Positions 50,757 to 59,913 of a stretch of 64,000 nucleotides of DNA are shown here, piece by piece. The position numbers were made by a program, and so were the translations under genes. Location of the stretch: NCBI GenBank assembly GCA_963729195.1, contig CAVSNF010000022.1:1-64000 (forward strand). Direction: 5' to 3'. Numbering within the stretch: position 1 is the stretch's first letter; each line of letters opens with the position of its first letter. This DNA is from CAVPTL01 sp963729195. GTDB taxonomy: Bacteria; Actinomycetota; Thermoleophilia; Gaiellales; JAICJC01. Under the pieces are notes generated by a model that saw only the letters and a program-made list of their open reading frames with translations, was not told the origin of the DNA and did no database searches.

Positions 50757-51693
50757 CGTGCCCTGCCCCGGGCGCGGTCATGCAGATAGGCGTACACGCT
50801 CTCGAGGTCGTCGCCGACCGGCTCCACCCGCTCCAGCCGCGCCTGGGAGTCACGTGCCAACACCGGCAGCAGCCGGCTGAAGCGGTCGATGTCGGCGGTC
50901 TCGACCACCACCTGGCCGTCCTCGAACCGGACCGAGTCGACCACGCCCGCCCCGACCAGCTCGCGCGCCAGCTCGCGCCCGTCGCCGACCGGTGGAGACC
51001 CTCACGCTGCGAGGTCGGTCGGAGATCAACGTGCGAATCGCAAGCGTCTCGCCCTCAGCCACCAGGTGGCCGTTGACCAGCACCAGCACACGGGACGCGG
51101 TGCGCTCCACCTCGTGCAGCACGTGCGAGGAGACGATCACCGTCTTGCCCTCTTCGCCCAGCCGCCGCAGCAGGTCGACCACGTGTCGCCGCTGTGCCGG
51201 ATCGAGGCCGTTCAGAGGCTCGTCCAGCAGCAGCAGATCGGGCTCGTGGGCGAGCGCCTGGGCGAGCTTGACGCGCTGCCGCATGCCGTGCGAGAACCCG
51301 CCCACGGCGCGCGTGGCGACGTCGCTCAGCCCGACCTCCTCCAGCGCACGATTGGCAGCACCGCGCGAGTCGGCCGCGCCTCGCAGGCGGGCGCACAGCT
51401 CGACAACCTCAAAGGCCGTCAGAAACGGCCACGGCGGGCTGTGGTCGGGCACGATCCCGATGCGGCGATAGACCGAAGGGTCACGCCGCGGGTCGATCCC
51501 GAACACGCGCACCTTGCCCGCCCGCGGCGACGCGAAGCCGCCGCACAGCTTGAGCGCCGTCGACTTGCCGGCGCCGTTGTGTCCCAGCAGCCCGGTCACG
51601 CCCGGGACCCACGGTGAATGACACGTCGGCGACCGCCACGGTGTCGCCGTACCAGTGGGACACACCCTCGAACTCGATCACGGCGTCGCTCAT
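50753..51693 (-). CDS. ABC transporter ATP-binding protein (two inserted bases)
   Basis: An ATPase of about 313 residues. From ATG 51693 it begins VIEFEGVSHWYGDTVAVADV; an extra base near 51601 then shifts it, and the Walker A motif (GHNGAGKST), the ABC signature (GFSHGMRQRVKLAQAL), Walker B (LLLLDEPLNGLDP) and the switch His (SSHVLHE) follow in another frame. A second extra base near 50988 separates the C-terminal DSVRFEDGQVVVETADIDRF. With both removed the domain order is normal. It pairs with the permease at 50037. Overlaps of 4 bp link it to both neighbours. Confidence 0.82.
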
Positions 51694-52555
51694 CCCTCGT
51701 CCCCCCGATACCGCCAGGCGATCACGAGCAGCGACACCGCGATCACCACCAGATAGGTCAGCGTCCACGCCGAGGGGCCGAGGTTGCCGCGATCGGTGTA
51801 GTTGGGATAGAGCGCCTGCGACACCTTGATGGGCGCGGCCGCGACTGCCATCAACCGCAGGTAGTGACCGTTGTTGATGTTCTCGGCGAGCACGCCGCCG
51901 ACGATCGTCGGCACCACCATCAAGCGCCAGGTAGCCACCGACGGCGAACGCCCGCCGCGACGTCAGCGAGGCCACCGCCAGGCCGACCGAGGCGAAGAAC
52001 ACGGCCACCACCAGCCCGCCGGCCACGATCCGGGCGATGTCCCCCAGGTGATCCTGGATGTACCCCACCGGATGCGTCGCGAACACGACGTTCCCGAGGT
52101 ACAGGAATACCAGCGGTACCAACGTCAGCGCCATCAACGGCAGCGCGGCAGCGAGGAACTTTCCGAGCACGTACTCGAACCGGCTGACGGCGGTCGAGAA
52201 GTACAGCGTGAGCGTGCGATCACGGCGGTCGGGGCACAGCAGCTCGGGCGTGATCACGACCGCGAACACAAGGATCACGATCGAGATGATGTCCTGGTAG
52301 TTCGAGAACGGCAGCGCATTGCCGAGGTTGTCGACCGACGCCGGGAAACAGCGCGCGCAGGCCGAGCACGATGAACGCCGGTGCGAACGCGATCAGGATC
52401 AGCGCGATCGGGATCAGCTTGGCCTTCCAGCCGCGGCGCGCCCCCATCGACCGCAGGGCGCTCCAGCGCGCCAGCGACCACACCGCCCACGCCCGGCCGC
52501 TGCGCTCGCCGCTGTAGCGGTCGAAGCGGACATCGATGACGCGGGCGTCGCTCAC
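51690..52555 (-). CDS. ABC transporter permease subunit (two inserted bases)
   Basis: A membrane protein of about 288 residues, read in three pieces. The N-terminal cytoplasmic part and first helix (RRGWKAKLIPIALILIAFAP) lead to FPASVDNLGNALP after removing a base near 52344. The middle (ELLCPDRRDRTLTLYFSTAV, then several helices) runs to GGYLAL; another base near 51933 must be dropped for MVVPTIVGGVLAENINNGHY. The C-terminus ends WRYRGDEG. The CPDRRDRTL loop is typical of ABC-2 permeases that contact the ATPase. Linked by 4-bp overlaps to ATPases on both sides. Confidence 0.8.
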
Positions 52556-53478
52556 TCCATCGCCCCGATCAACGCGTCCTCGAGTGTCGGCCCGGCGGCG
52601 GTCAGCTCGCGCAGGCCGACGCCCGACTCGGCGGCGGCATCGCGAATCGCATCCAGCGTCTCAGCGCGGTTCTGACCGCGTACGGTGAGGTGATCCTCGG
52701 CCTGTCGCACCTCCACACCGCGGGCGCCGAGCGCTGACAGAAACGCCTGCTCGTCGCCGGAGACGCGCACCCGAAGCTCGCCCGACTCGGCCTCCTGATC
52801 GTGATCGATCACACGCGATGCCGCCAGCGTGCCGTCGCGCAGCACCACCACCGCATCGCAGGTGCGGGCCACGTCCTCGAGCACATGGGAGGACATCACC
52901 ACCGCGATTCCGAGATCCGATGACAGCCTCCGCACCAGCGTCAGCATCTCCTCACGACCGGCCGGATCGAGGCCGTTGGTGGGCTCGTCCAAGATCACCA
53001 GCTCGGGCGAATGCACGATCGCCTGGGCCAGGTTCGTGCGCTGCCGCATACCCACCGAGAAGGTGCGAATCAGGCGCGAGCGCTCCTCCTCCAGCCCCAC
53101 CTGGAACAGCACCTCGGAGGCGCGCAGCACCGCCACCCGTCGCGGCAGGCCGCGCAGCTCGCCCATGTGCACCACCAGATCGCGGGCGGTCATCCCCATC
53201 GGCAGGCAGGAGTGCTCGGGCATGTAGCCCAGCCGGCGGCGGGCGTCCCAGTCCTGGGCCTCCGAGTCGACCCCCATCACCAGCACCTTGCCGGCATCGG
53301 GCTTGATCAGACCGAGCATGGTCTTCATCAGGGTCGACTTGCCCGCGCCGTTGGCGCCGAGCAGGCCCACCGCCCGGGCGGTGACCGTCACCGAGACGTC
53401 GTTCAGCGCTGCCACCGAGCCGTACCGCTTGGTGATGCCTTCAGCCTTGATCAGCGGCACGACAGGGTTCTCCACCAT
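52552..53478 (-). CDS. ABC transporter ATP-binding protein
   Basis: A 308-residue ABC-2-type ATPase, intact. Walker A is GANGAGKST, the Q-loop region GYMPEHSCLP, the signature FSVGMRQRTNLAQA, Walker B LVILDEPTNGLDP and the switch His MSSHVLED. A C-terminal domain of about 80 residues follows the core. The start is ATG 53478; the frame runs further upstream but into the divergent regulator's region. It heads the ABC cluster and is divergent from a MarR gene, with a palindrome between them. Confidence 0.92.
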   Translation of the reverse strand: MVENPVVPLIKAEGITKRYGSVAALNDVSVTVTARAVGLLGANGAGKSTLMKTMLGLIKPDAGKVLVMGVDSEAQDWDARRRLGYMPEHSCLPMGMTARDLVVHMGELRGLPRRVAVLRASEVLFQVGLEEERSRLIRTFSVGMRQRTNLAQAIVHSPELVILDEPTNGLDPAGREEMLTLVRRLSSDLGIAVVMSSHVLEDVARTCDAVVVLRDGTLAASRVIDHDQEAESGELRVRVSGDEQAFLSALGARGVEVRQAEDHLTVRGQNRAETLDAIRDAAAESGVGLRELTAAGPTLEDALIGAME

Positions 53479-53523
53479 TGCACGATACAGGCGACATCCT
53501 GAAAGGTTCACCAACCGTACATA

Positions 53524-53542
53524 GTTGCATGCTGCAAGCAAC
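53524..53542. promoter_or_regulatory. MarR-type palindrome in the ABC/marR divergent region
   Basis: GTTGC...GCAAC arms (53524-53542) enclose a second, nested perfect palindrome TTGCA-TGC-TGCAA (53525-53537). It lies upstream of the GTG start at 53552 and 46 bp from the divergent ATPase start, the expected place for a MarR operator that controls both directions. Confidence 0.55.
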
Positions 53543-53551
53543 ATCGCTACC

Positions 53552-54052
53552 GTGCCACACTTGGCCACCATCGCCACACCCATCGCCCAGATCGCCGACA
53601 GCATGATGGCGATCGCCCGCATGCCCAACTCACTGCGCCTGCATGAGCGATTCCAGCAGGCCGCCGGAGTCAAGCTCGACCGCCCCGGCTTCATCGCACT
53701 CAAGCGGGTGGCCCACGACGGCCCGCTGCGCGTCTCCGACCTGTCCCAGCGAATGGGCTTGGACGTCTCGACGATCAGCCGCAAGGTGCACCAACTCGAA
53801 TTCGAGGGACTGATCGCCCGTTCCGGAGACCCTGCCGATCGCAGGTCGGCGGTGCTCACGATTACCGAGGACGGCCGTCGGGTAATGCAGCAACTCGACG
53901 GGCAGGGGGAGAGAATGCTGGCTCAAACGCTGTCGAGCTGGCCCGAAAACGACATTGAGCAGCTGGCACGGCTGCTTTCCAAGCTCGTGCACGACATTCA
54001 CAGCTCACTCGAGCGGCCCACCGCCGCCGCACACTCGGAGGACGCCCCATGA
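53552..54052 (+). CDS. MarR-family transcriptional regulator
   Basis: A MarR protein of 166 residues from GTG 53552. The winged helix covers GPLRVSDLSQRMGLDVSTISRKVHQLEFEGL in outline, with the wing GDPADRRSAVLTITEDG. The longer frame from TTG 53525 would start within the palindrome and is less likely. It overlaps the MmpL gene by 4 bp and is divergent from the ABC cluster, so it may repress both exporters. Sequence is not close to the MarR at 47714. Confidence 0.9.
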   Translation: MPHLATIATPIAQIADSMMAIARMPNSLRLHERFQQAAGVKLDRPGFIALKRVAHDGPLRVSDLSQRMGLDVSTISRKVHQLEFEGLIARSGDPADRRSAVLTITEDGRRVMQQLDGQGERMLAQTLSSWPENDIEQLARLLSKLVHDIHSSLERPTAAAHSEDAP

Positions 54053-56295
54053 CCGATACGCCCGACACGCCCGAACCGCAACGTCAACACCTGGGCGCAC
54101 TCGCCGTCCTCACCCGCGCGTGCGCGCATCACCCATGGCGCACCGTCGGCGCGTGGATTGTCGCGGTGATCGTGATCGTGGGCGCCTCGGCCACCATCGG
54201 CGGCAAGCTGGTGGACGACTTCACGATTCCCAACTCCGATGCGCAGCGGGCCACCGACCTGCTCAAGACCCGCTTCCCAACCCAATCCGGAGACAGTGCT
54301 CAGCTGATCTTCCAAGCTCCTGAGGGAATGTCGTCGCCACAGGCCAAGGCGGCAATCCAAGACGCGCTGGCCGCAGCCGCCAAGATCCCCGGCGTGGTGT
54401 CGGTCGATGATCCGTTCAAGCCCAACAGCGGCCAGATCTCCCAGGACGGGAAGATCGGCTACTCCTACGTGCAGTTCCGGCAGCAGGCATTCGACGTGCC
54501 GCGCAAGAACGTCGACAAGCTCGAGGACGACGTCAACCAGGCGTTGGCCGGCAAGGGTGTGGAAGTTGCGTACTCCGGCCAGGTGATCACCGCCATCCAA
54601 CCGGATGACTCGCTCAGCACCATCGTCGGCCTGATCGCCGCCCTGATCGTGCTGCTGATCGTGTTCGGCACCTTCGTGGCAGCCGGCGTGCCGCTGATCC
54701 TGGCGCTGATCTCGCTGGGGCTCGGGCTCTCGCTGCTGACGCTGGCGGCCGCGCTGACGCACTTCAACACCATCACGCCGGTGCTGGCCACCATGATCGG
54801 CCTGGGCGTCGGCATCGACTATTCGCTGTTCATCGTCACCCGCTTCCGGCAGGCGCTGCACAACGGTGCCTCACCCGAGGACGCGGCTGCACTGGCAGGG
54901 GCAACCGCCGGCAGAGCGGTGGTATTCGCCGGCACCACGGTCGCGATCTCGATCTGCGGCCTGGCGGTGATCGGCCTGGACTTCATCACCAAGCTCGGCT
55001 TCGGCGGCGCCATCGCCGTGCTCACCACGGTCTGCACCGCGATCACCCTGCTGCCCGCGGTCCTGCGCCTGCTGGGCCACAAGATCGACCGCTGGAAGGT
55101 GCCGGGCACCAAGGCCCGCGACGAGTCCGACGAGGGCCGCGAGCACACCTTCATCGCCCGCTGGGGCCGGTTTGTGACCAGCCATGCCAAGGCCACCACC
55201 GCGGGCGCGCTGATCCTGCTGCTGCTGATGATCGCACCGGTGTTCACGGTGCACCTGGGTAGCTCGGACGCAGGTTCGGGCCCCAAGAGCAGCACCTCCC
55301 GCCAGGCATACGACCTGCTGGCCAAGGGCTTCGGCGCCGGATTCAACGGCCCGCTGTTGGTGGTGGTGGACACCAAGGGTGATCCCAGCGTCGATACCAA
55401 GCTGGAACAGGCGTTCAAGGCAACCCCCGGCGTGGCGTCGGTCAGCGCGCCGCTGACCAACCCGGCCGGCGACACCAGCCGCATCCTGGTCTTCCCGAGC
55501 ACGTCACCGCAGTCACAGGCGACCTCGGATCTGGTGCACCATCTGCGTGACACGGTCGTGCCGGATGCGATCGGCGACAGCGGCGCCCGCGCGTACGTGG
55601 GCGGCGAGACGGCGGCGTTCGACGATATCGCCGATCACATCTTCTCGAAGCTGCCGCTGTTCCTCTTGGTGGTGCTCGGTATCACGTTCCTCGTGCTGGC
55701 GATGGCTTTCCGATCGATCGTGATCGCCACCAAGGCGGCAATCGCCACGCTGTTGTCGTCGCTGGCAGCGTTCGGTGTGCTGGTGCTCGTGTTCCAGCAC
55801 GGATACGGCCTGGGTCTGATCGGGCTCGACCGCACAGCTCCGATCGAGTCGTTCCTGCCGGTGATCGTGTTTGCGATCCTGTTCGGCCTGAGCATGGACT
55901 ACGAGGTGTTCCTGGTCAGCCGGATCCGGGAGGAGTACACCCACGGCGACACGCCACGAGAGGCGATCCGTCACGGCATGAGTGCCATCGGACGGGTGGT
56001 GTTGGCCGCGGCCACCATCATGGCCACGGTGTTCTTCGCCTTCCTGATCGGCGACGACCGGGTGATCAAGGAGTTCGGCGTGGCGCTGGGCGTGGCGATC
56101 GTCACCGACGCCTTCGTCGTGCGCCTGACGCTCGTGCCCGCGGTCATGCACCTGCTCAACCACGCCGCCTGGTACATCCCCAAGTGGCTGGACAAGATCC
56201 TCCCCCGAATCACCATCGAACCGCCCCCGGACGTCGAAGCGGCGGCCGACGCGGCCCAGCGCGGCAGGGGCGAGGCGGCGCTGGGCGAGGTATGA
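54049..56295 (+). CDS. MmpL/MMPL-family RND exporter
   Basis: A 748-residue membrane transporter with two repeats, each a helix, a large extracytoplasmic domain and five more helices. The Asp-Tyr proton-relay motifs are GVGIDYSLFIVTRFR and GLSMDYEVFLVSRIREE. Family members export lipids, siderophores or drugs using the proton gradient. The ATG overlaps the MarR stop by 4 bp, so it is probably induced by a compound that MarR senses. The C-terminus is short and cytoplasmic, without a regulatory domain. Confidence 0.94.
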   Translation: MTDTPDTPEPQRQHLGALAVLTRACAHHPWRTVGAWIVAVIVIVGASATIGGKLVDDFTIPNSDAQRATDLLKTRFPTQSGDSAQLIFQAPEGMSSPQAKAAIQDALAAAAKIPGVVSVDDPFKPNSGQISQDGKIGYSYVQFRQQAFDVPRKNVDKLEDDVNQALAGKGVEVAYSGQVITAIQPDDSLSTIVGLIAALIVLLIVFGTFVAAGVPLILALISLGLGLSLLTLAAALTHFNTITPVLATMIGLGVGIDYSLFIVTRFRQALHNGASPEDAAALAGATAGRAVVFAGTTVAISICGLAVIGLDFITKLGFGGAIAVLTTVCTAITLLPAVLRLLGHKIDRWKVPGTKARDESDEGREHTFIARWGRFVTSHAKATTAGALILLLLMIAPVFTVHLGSSDAGSGPKSSTSRQAYDLLAKGFGAGFNGPLLVVVDTKGDPSVDTKLEQAFKATPGVASVSAPLTNPAGDTSRILVFPSTSPQSQATSDLVHHLRDTVVPDAIGDSGARAYVGGETAAFDDIADHIFSKLPLFLLVVLGITFLVLAMAFRSIVIATKAAIATLLSSLAAFGVLVLVFQHGYGLGLIGLDRTAPIESFLPVIVFAILFGLSMDYEVFLVSRIREEYTHGDTPREAIRHGMSAIGRVVLAAATIMATVFFAFLIGDDRVIKEFGVALGVAIVTDAFVVRLTLVPAVMHLLNHAAWYIPKWLDKILPRITIEPPPDVEAAADAAQRGRGEAALGEV

Positions 56296-56324
56296 CCGGC
56301 TAAACCACTGACCCCGTTTGTCCG

Positions 56325-57014
56325 ATGGGACTCACGGTGGCACGACAACCAAGCAAACGGCTCAGCCTGGCGCTCAGCATTCTTGCCGAGCTTCCCACCA
56401 CCATCCGCGCGCTTTCGGCGGATGGCGGTGTGGTGCCCGTGCACGTGATTTCCAGCGACGCCGCTGGGATCCGCGCGCACGTGCCTGCCGATCGCGGCCG
56501 CCCCGGCGCCGAACTCAAGGTGCGGATCCGCGACCAGGAGGGATGTGGGCACGACATCGTGATGGACGTGCGCGAAGCGTTCTTCGCCGCCGAGAACCTG
56601 GTGCAGGCGCGCCTGGTGGTGCGGGCCGTCAAGCGGTTCGACGGAGACCGCTCGGCACCGCGGGCGCGAGTCGAAGACCTGGCGCTGGTGCGGATCGAGT
56701 ACGGCGAGGTGATCCCCGCCGGTGCCGAGTTCGATGCCCGCCTGGCCGACCTCTCGAGCGACGGCGTGTCGTTCGTCACCACCGAGGATGTGCGCGTGGG
56801 CGATCGACTGGCGGTGATGGCGACCGCCGACGGAGTCCTGGTGCGAATGACGGCGCTGGTGCTGCACACCACCCCGGCTCACTACGGACGGCAGCGAGTC
56901 GGCGCCGAGATCCTCGAGGCCGCCGACGCCGACCGCCGCCGGCTGGCCGCACTGGCCCGCACCACACCCGTTGAGGGCTCACGCGAGCAGCGGTTCGAGC
57001 CCCGCGCCGCCTGA
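56325..57014 (+). CDS. PilZ-domain protein
   Basis: A 229-residue protein whose C-terminal half resembles a PilZ domain: an Arg-rich stretch (RSAPRARVEDLALVRIEYG) and the DLSSDGVSFVT motif (D/NxSxxG), which in PilZ proteins bind cyclic di-GMP. The N-terminal 110 residues look like a YcgR-N-like beta domain. It might couple the second messenger to motility or the envelope. The first Arg pair is not in the textbook RxxxR spacing with certainty, so ligand binding is likely but unproven. It lies 29 bp after the MmpL stop and could be read with it. Confidence 0.75.
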   Translation: MGLTVARQPSKRLSLALSILAELPTTIRALSADGGVVPVHVISSDAAGIRAHVPADRGRPGAELKVRIRDQEGCGHDIVMDVREAFFAAENLVQARLVVRAVKRFDGDRSAPRARVEDLALVRIEYGEVIPAGAEFDARLADLSSDGVSFVTTEDVRVGDRLAVMATADGVLVRMTALVLHTTPAHYGRQRVGAEILEAADADRRRLAALARTTPVEGSREQRFEPRAA

Positions 57015-57021
57015 TCCAGGG

Positions 57022-58269
57022 TTAGTACCGGTCGGCGTAGGTGTGGGCTTCGGCCACGACGGTGTCGAACGACACGCCCAGGGCCTGCTGGAATGCCGCG
57101 CGCACCTGCTCCGGTGAGTAGTGATCGCGATGGAACGACCGGTATGCGCGGGCCAGCCGGGCCAGCGCCGGAACGCCGCCGTGCCGCTCGATGATCACCG
57201 CCGACATGGCCTCGCCGTCCAGATAGCAGGCGTCGATCGCATTGCCGTTGGTCAGGCCCCAGTCGAAGTTCTGCAGACCCCACACCTTGTCGGACGGAAA
57301 GCCGCTGCGGTAGTAGGAGCGAATCAGGGCGAAGCTGCGGCCGTAGCCCAGGGAGTTGAGGTAGCGCTCCTCCTCGTACATGGCGACGCCCTCCATCAGG
57401 CTGTGAGGCGCCCCCGCGAGCATGGTGTGGCTGGCGACGTGGGTGAGCTCGTGGGCGACGGTCGACTCCTGGTCGACGTTGTCGTAGCCAAGCCACACGG
57501 GATAGTCGATGTAGGCGAAGTCCTTGTACTGCCAGCCCGCGGGCGTCTCCTTGCGGCCGATGGTGACGCCGGCCAGCTTCTCGCCCTGCCTGAGACCGGC
57601 GACCAGGTAGATCAGCGGGTGCCGCGAGGCTGCGCCGCCGCCGTACTTGGAGTGCAGCATCTTGACCACCGATCCACCCGATTGAAAGATCGTGCGGGCG
57701 GCCAGCTGGGCGTCGTCGGGCCCGTACACCACCGAGATGTGGGGCGCCGAGAGAAAGTGCGGCTGCTCCATCAGCGACAGGCCGTACCGGCGCACATGCA
57801 CGTTCGACCGGTTTGTGATGTCGGCCAGCACCCGCCAGCCGGGGCGCTGATCCTGCACCAGCAGGACACGCTCGCCCAGCTTCACCCACGGCGTCAACGG
57901 GGCCGGGCCGAGGCGCGCGGTCAGCACCATCCGCACCCCGACGGCGCTCTGATCGGGCACCTTGAGCGGCACCGCGCGCACGTGCAACCGCTTGGCCGGG
58001 ATCAGTGAGAACCAGGTCTCGAACGTCAACAGCGAGTTCAGCTGGTTGTAGTCGGAGTTGCCGACGTCGGCCTGCGCCGCGGAACGGTCGCCGCGGGCCA
58101 GCGCCTTGACGTAGTCCACCGCCACCGGTCGGGCAGCGTGAAAACGCTCGACGGTGGTGAGCTTCTCAGCCGCCGCCACCGCCTGATCGGAGGGCGGCGA
58201 ATCCGAGACCGACCCGGCGCACGCGGAGGCGACCAGCGCCAGGGCGATGAGTGGGAGGACTCTGCGCAT
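57022..58269 (-). CDS. Secreted lipoprotein zinc metallopeptidase (gluzincin-like)
   Basis: A 415-residue lipoprotein. The signal ends LALVASACAG (lipobox). The mature protein has a long variable part, then STVAHELTHVASHTM, giving the HExxH zinc motif, and about 20 residues on EGVAMYEEERYL with the third ligand Glu. The first 200 residues contain an NTF2-like beta pattern (VDYVKALARGDRSAAQADVG). It would act outside the membrane on cell-wall or peptide substrates; related proteins are annotated as peptidase MA-like. The start is followed upstream by two palindromic repeats and the rmlA-type gene. Confidence 0.85.
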   Translation of the reverse strand: MRRVLPLIALALVASACAGSVSDSPPSDQAVAAAEKLTTVERFHAARPVAVDYVKALARGDRSAAQADVGNSDYNQLNSLLTFETWFSLIPAKRLHVRAVPLKVPDQSAVGVRMVLTARLGPAPLTPWVKLGERVLLVQDQRPGWRVLADITNRSNVHVRRYGLSLMEQPHFLSAPHISVVYGPDDAQLAARTIFQSGGSVVKMLHSKYGGGAASRHPLIYLVAGLRQGEKLAGVTIGRKETPAGWQYKDFAYIDYPVWLGYDNVDQESTVAHELTHVASHTMLAGAPHSLMEGVAMYEEERYLNSLGYGRSFALIRSYYRSGFPSDKVWGLQNFDWGLTNGNAIDACYLDGEAMSAVIIERHGGVPALARLARAYRSFHRDHYSPEQVRAAFQQALGVSFDTVVAEAHTYADRY

Positions 58270-58309
58270 CTCCCCCGTTGTATCGGCCGCAACTCCACCT
58301 CAGACAAGT

Positions 58310-58340
58310 GTGAATAACGGTGCCAGGCACCGTTATTCAC
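58310..58340. repeat. Palindromic repeat, copy 8 (first of a doublet)
   Basis: A 31-base palindrome of the ACGGTGCC subtype with perfect 14-base arms. It is followed after 14 bases by copy 9, in the same subtype order as the pair at 27604/27650. Confidence 0.92.
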
Positions 58341-58354
58341 CACCCACGCGTGAG

Positions 58355-58387
58355 GTGAATAATTGGTGCCAGGCACCGATTATTCAC
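58355..58387. repeat. Palindromic repeat, copy 9 (second of a doublet)
   Basis: A 33-base palindrome of the ATTGGTGCC subtype with one arm mismatch. Its right arm gives the TGA stop of the RmlA-type gene (58386-58384). Confidence 0.92.
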
Positions 58388-59112
58388 GCGTGGAACGTGA
58401 CGCCTTTGGTCAGAGCGACCAGGATCGAGGCTTTGAGCTTGCTGGGGTGGGTGCCGGCGTCTGTCCACCAGCCGGGCAGGATGTCGAAATGCAGGTCGCC
58501 CGAGGCCGTGTAGGCGTTATTGACGTCGGTGATCTCGAGTTCTCCGCGGTCGGACGGCTTCAACCCTGCCGCGATCTCGAACACCCGGTTGTCGTACATG
58601 TAGCAGCCGGTCACGGCCAGATCGGAGGCCGGCTCGGCGGGCTTCTCGTCGATCCGCACGATCCGATCGCCGGCGATCGTCGCCACACCGAACCGGCGGG
58701 CATCCTCGACCTGCTTGAGCAGCACCCGCGCACCCCCGCCCTGGGCCCGAAACGCCGCCACGTAGGGCGCAAGGTCGTCCTGGAACAGGTTGTCGCCGAG
58801 GATGGCCACCAGCGCGTCCGAACCGACGTGCGGCCGAGTCAGCGCGAGTGCCTCGGCGATCCCGCCGGCGCCTTCCTGCTGCACATAGGTGAGCCGCACA
58901 CCGAGGCCGGAGCCGTCGCCCAGGAGCGTCTGGAACTGATCGATCTCGGCGCCGGTGACGAGCACCACGTCGTCGATGCCGGCCTGTGCCAGCGAGCGAA
59001 TCGGGTAGTGCACCATGGGCTGGTCGAACACATCCAGCAGGTGCTTGTTGACGACCTTGGTCATCGGAGCGAGGCGAGTGCCGAACCCGCCCGCCAGAAC
59101 CACGCCCTTCAC
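58384..59112 (-). CDS. rmlA: Glucose-1-phosphate thymidylyltransferase-like nucleotidyltransferase (short RmlA)
   Basis: A 242-residue sugar-phosphate nucleotidyltransferase that would make dTDP-glucose from glucose 1-phosphate and dTTP. The signature GVVLAGGFGTRLAPMTKVVN binds the nucleotide; GDNLFQD holds the metal Asp and VRIDEKPAEP the sugar-phosphate site. It is shorter than E. coli RmlA (about 290 residues), lacking the C-terminal helices of the allosteric site, a form common in actinobacteria. GTG 59112 overlaps the rmlD stop; the longer frame is shadow. Its stop lies in a palindromic repeat. Confidence 0.9.
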   Translation of the reverse strand: MKGVVLAGGFGTRLAPMTKVVNKHLLDVFDQPMVHYPIRSLAQAGIDDVVLVTGAEIDQFQTLLGDGSGLGVRLTYVQQEGAGGIAEALALTRPHVGSDALVAILGDNLFQDDLAPYVAAFRAQGGGARVLLKQVEDARRFGVATIAGDRIVRIDEKPAEPASDLAVTGCYMYDNRVFEIAAGLKPSDRGELEITDVNNAYTASGDLHFDILPGWWTDAGTHPSKLKASILVALTKGVTFHA

Positions 59113-59913
59113 CCCAGCTCCTTCACGTAGCGGCCAACTGACTCGCGCCAGTCTTTCAGAGGAACGCCCAGGCTGCGCGCGCGAGCGAGGCTGAGCACGC
59201 TGGACCGCGGCCGCGGCGCCGCCGCCCCCCACTCGTCGGTTGTCACCCGCTCGACCGGATGCCCCACCGCCAGCTCGGCCAGATCCGCCCAGGTGGTCGG
59301 CTCACCGTCACCGGCCACGTGCAGCACGCCATGATCTTCACGCCCGGCCAGAAACGCGAGCGCCTCCGCCAGATCGCCTGCCGATGTCGGCCGTCCCCGC
59401 TGGTCGGAGACCACTCGCAGCGGCCGCCCGGCGCGATCGGCGGTCACGATCGCCCGCAGGAAGTTGCGACCGTCGCCGAACACCCACGACGTCCTCACCA
59501 CCAGGTTGGCGCCCGCCTCCAGCACCGCCTGCTCACCGGCGAGCTTGGTGCGCCCGTAGGCGTTGATGGGGCCGGTGGGGTCGTCCTCCAGGTAGTCGTG
59601 GTCGGAGTCGCCGGGAAACACGTAGTCGGTCGAGACCATGATCACCCGGCCGGCGGCCTCCGCCACGTGGGCTGCACCCGCGGCGTTGACCGCGGCTGCC
59701 CGCTCTGGCTCCCGCTCGCAGCCGTCGACGTCGGTCATGGCGGCGCAGTGGATCACCAGGTCGACGCCCCCAAGCGCGCTGCGCACCGCCCCGGCATCGG
59801 TCACATCCAGCTGGTCACGGGTGAGAAACCGCGCGGCCGGGCAGGTGCTCGTGCAGCGCCCGGCCGACCTGGCCGCCGGCACCGGTTACGCAAACGACGG
59901 GATCAGATCCCAT
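59109..59913 (-). CDS. rmlD: dTDP-4-dehydrorhamnose reductase (one inserted base)
   Basis: The last enzyme of dTDP-L-rhamnose synthesis, about 267 residues when repaired. From ATG 59913 the first frame reads VVCVTGAGGQVGRALHEHLP (NAD(P)-binding GxxGxxG). Near 59835 one extra base must be removed for FLTRDQLDVTDAGAV. The rest is intact: CAAMTDVDGCE, STDYVFPGDSDH, the catalytic Tyr/Lys in NAYGRTKLAGE and TSWVFGDGRNF. It overlaps rmlC by 28 bp and rmlA by 4 bp, so all four rhamnose genes are in one operon. Confidence 0.87.
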
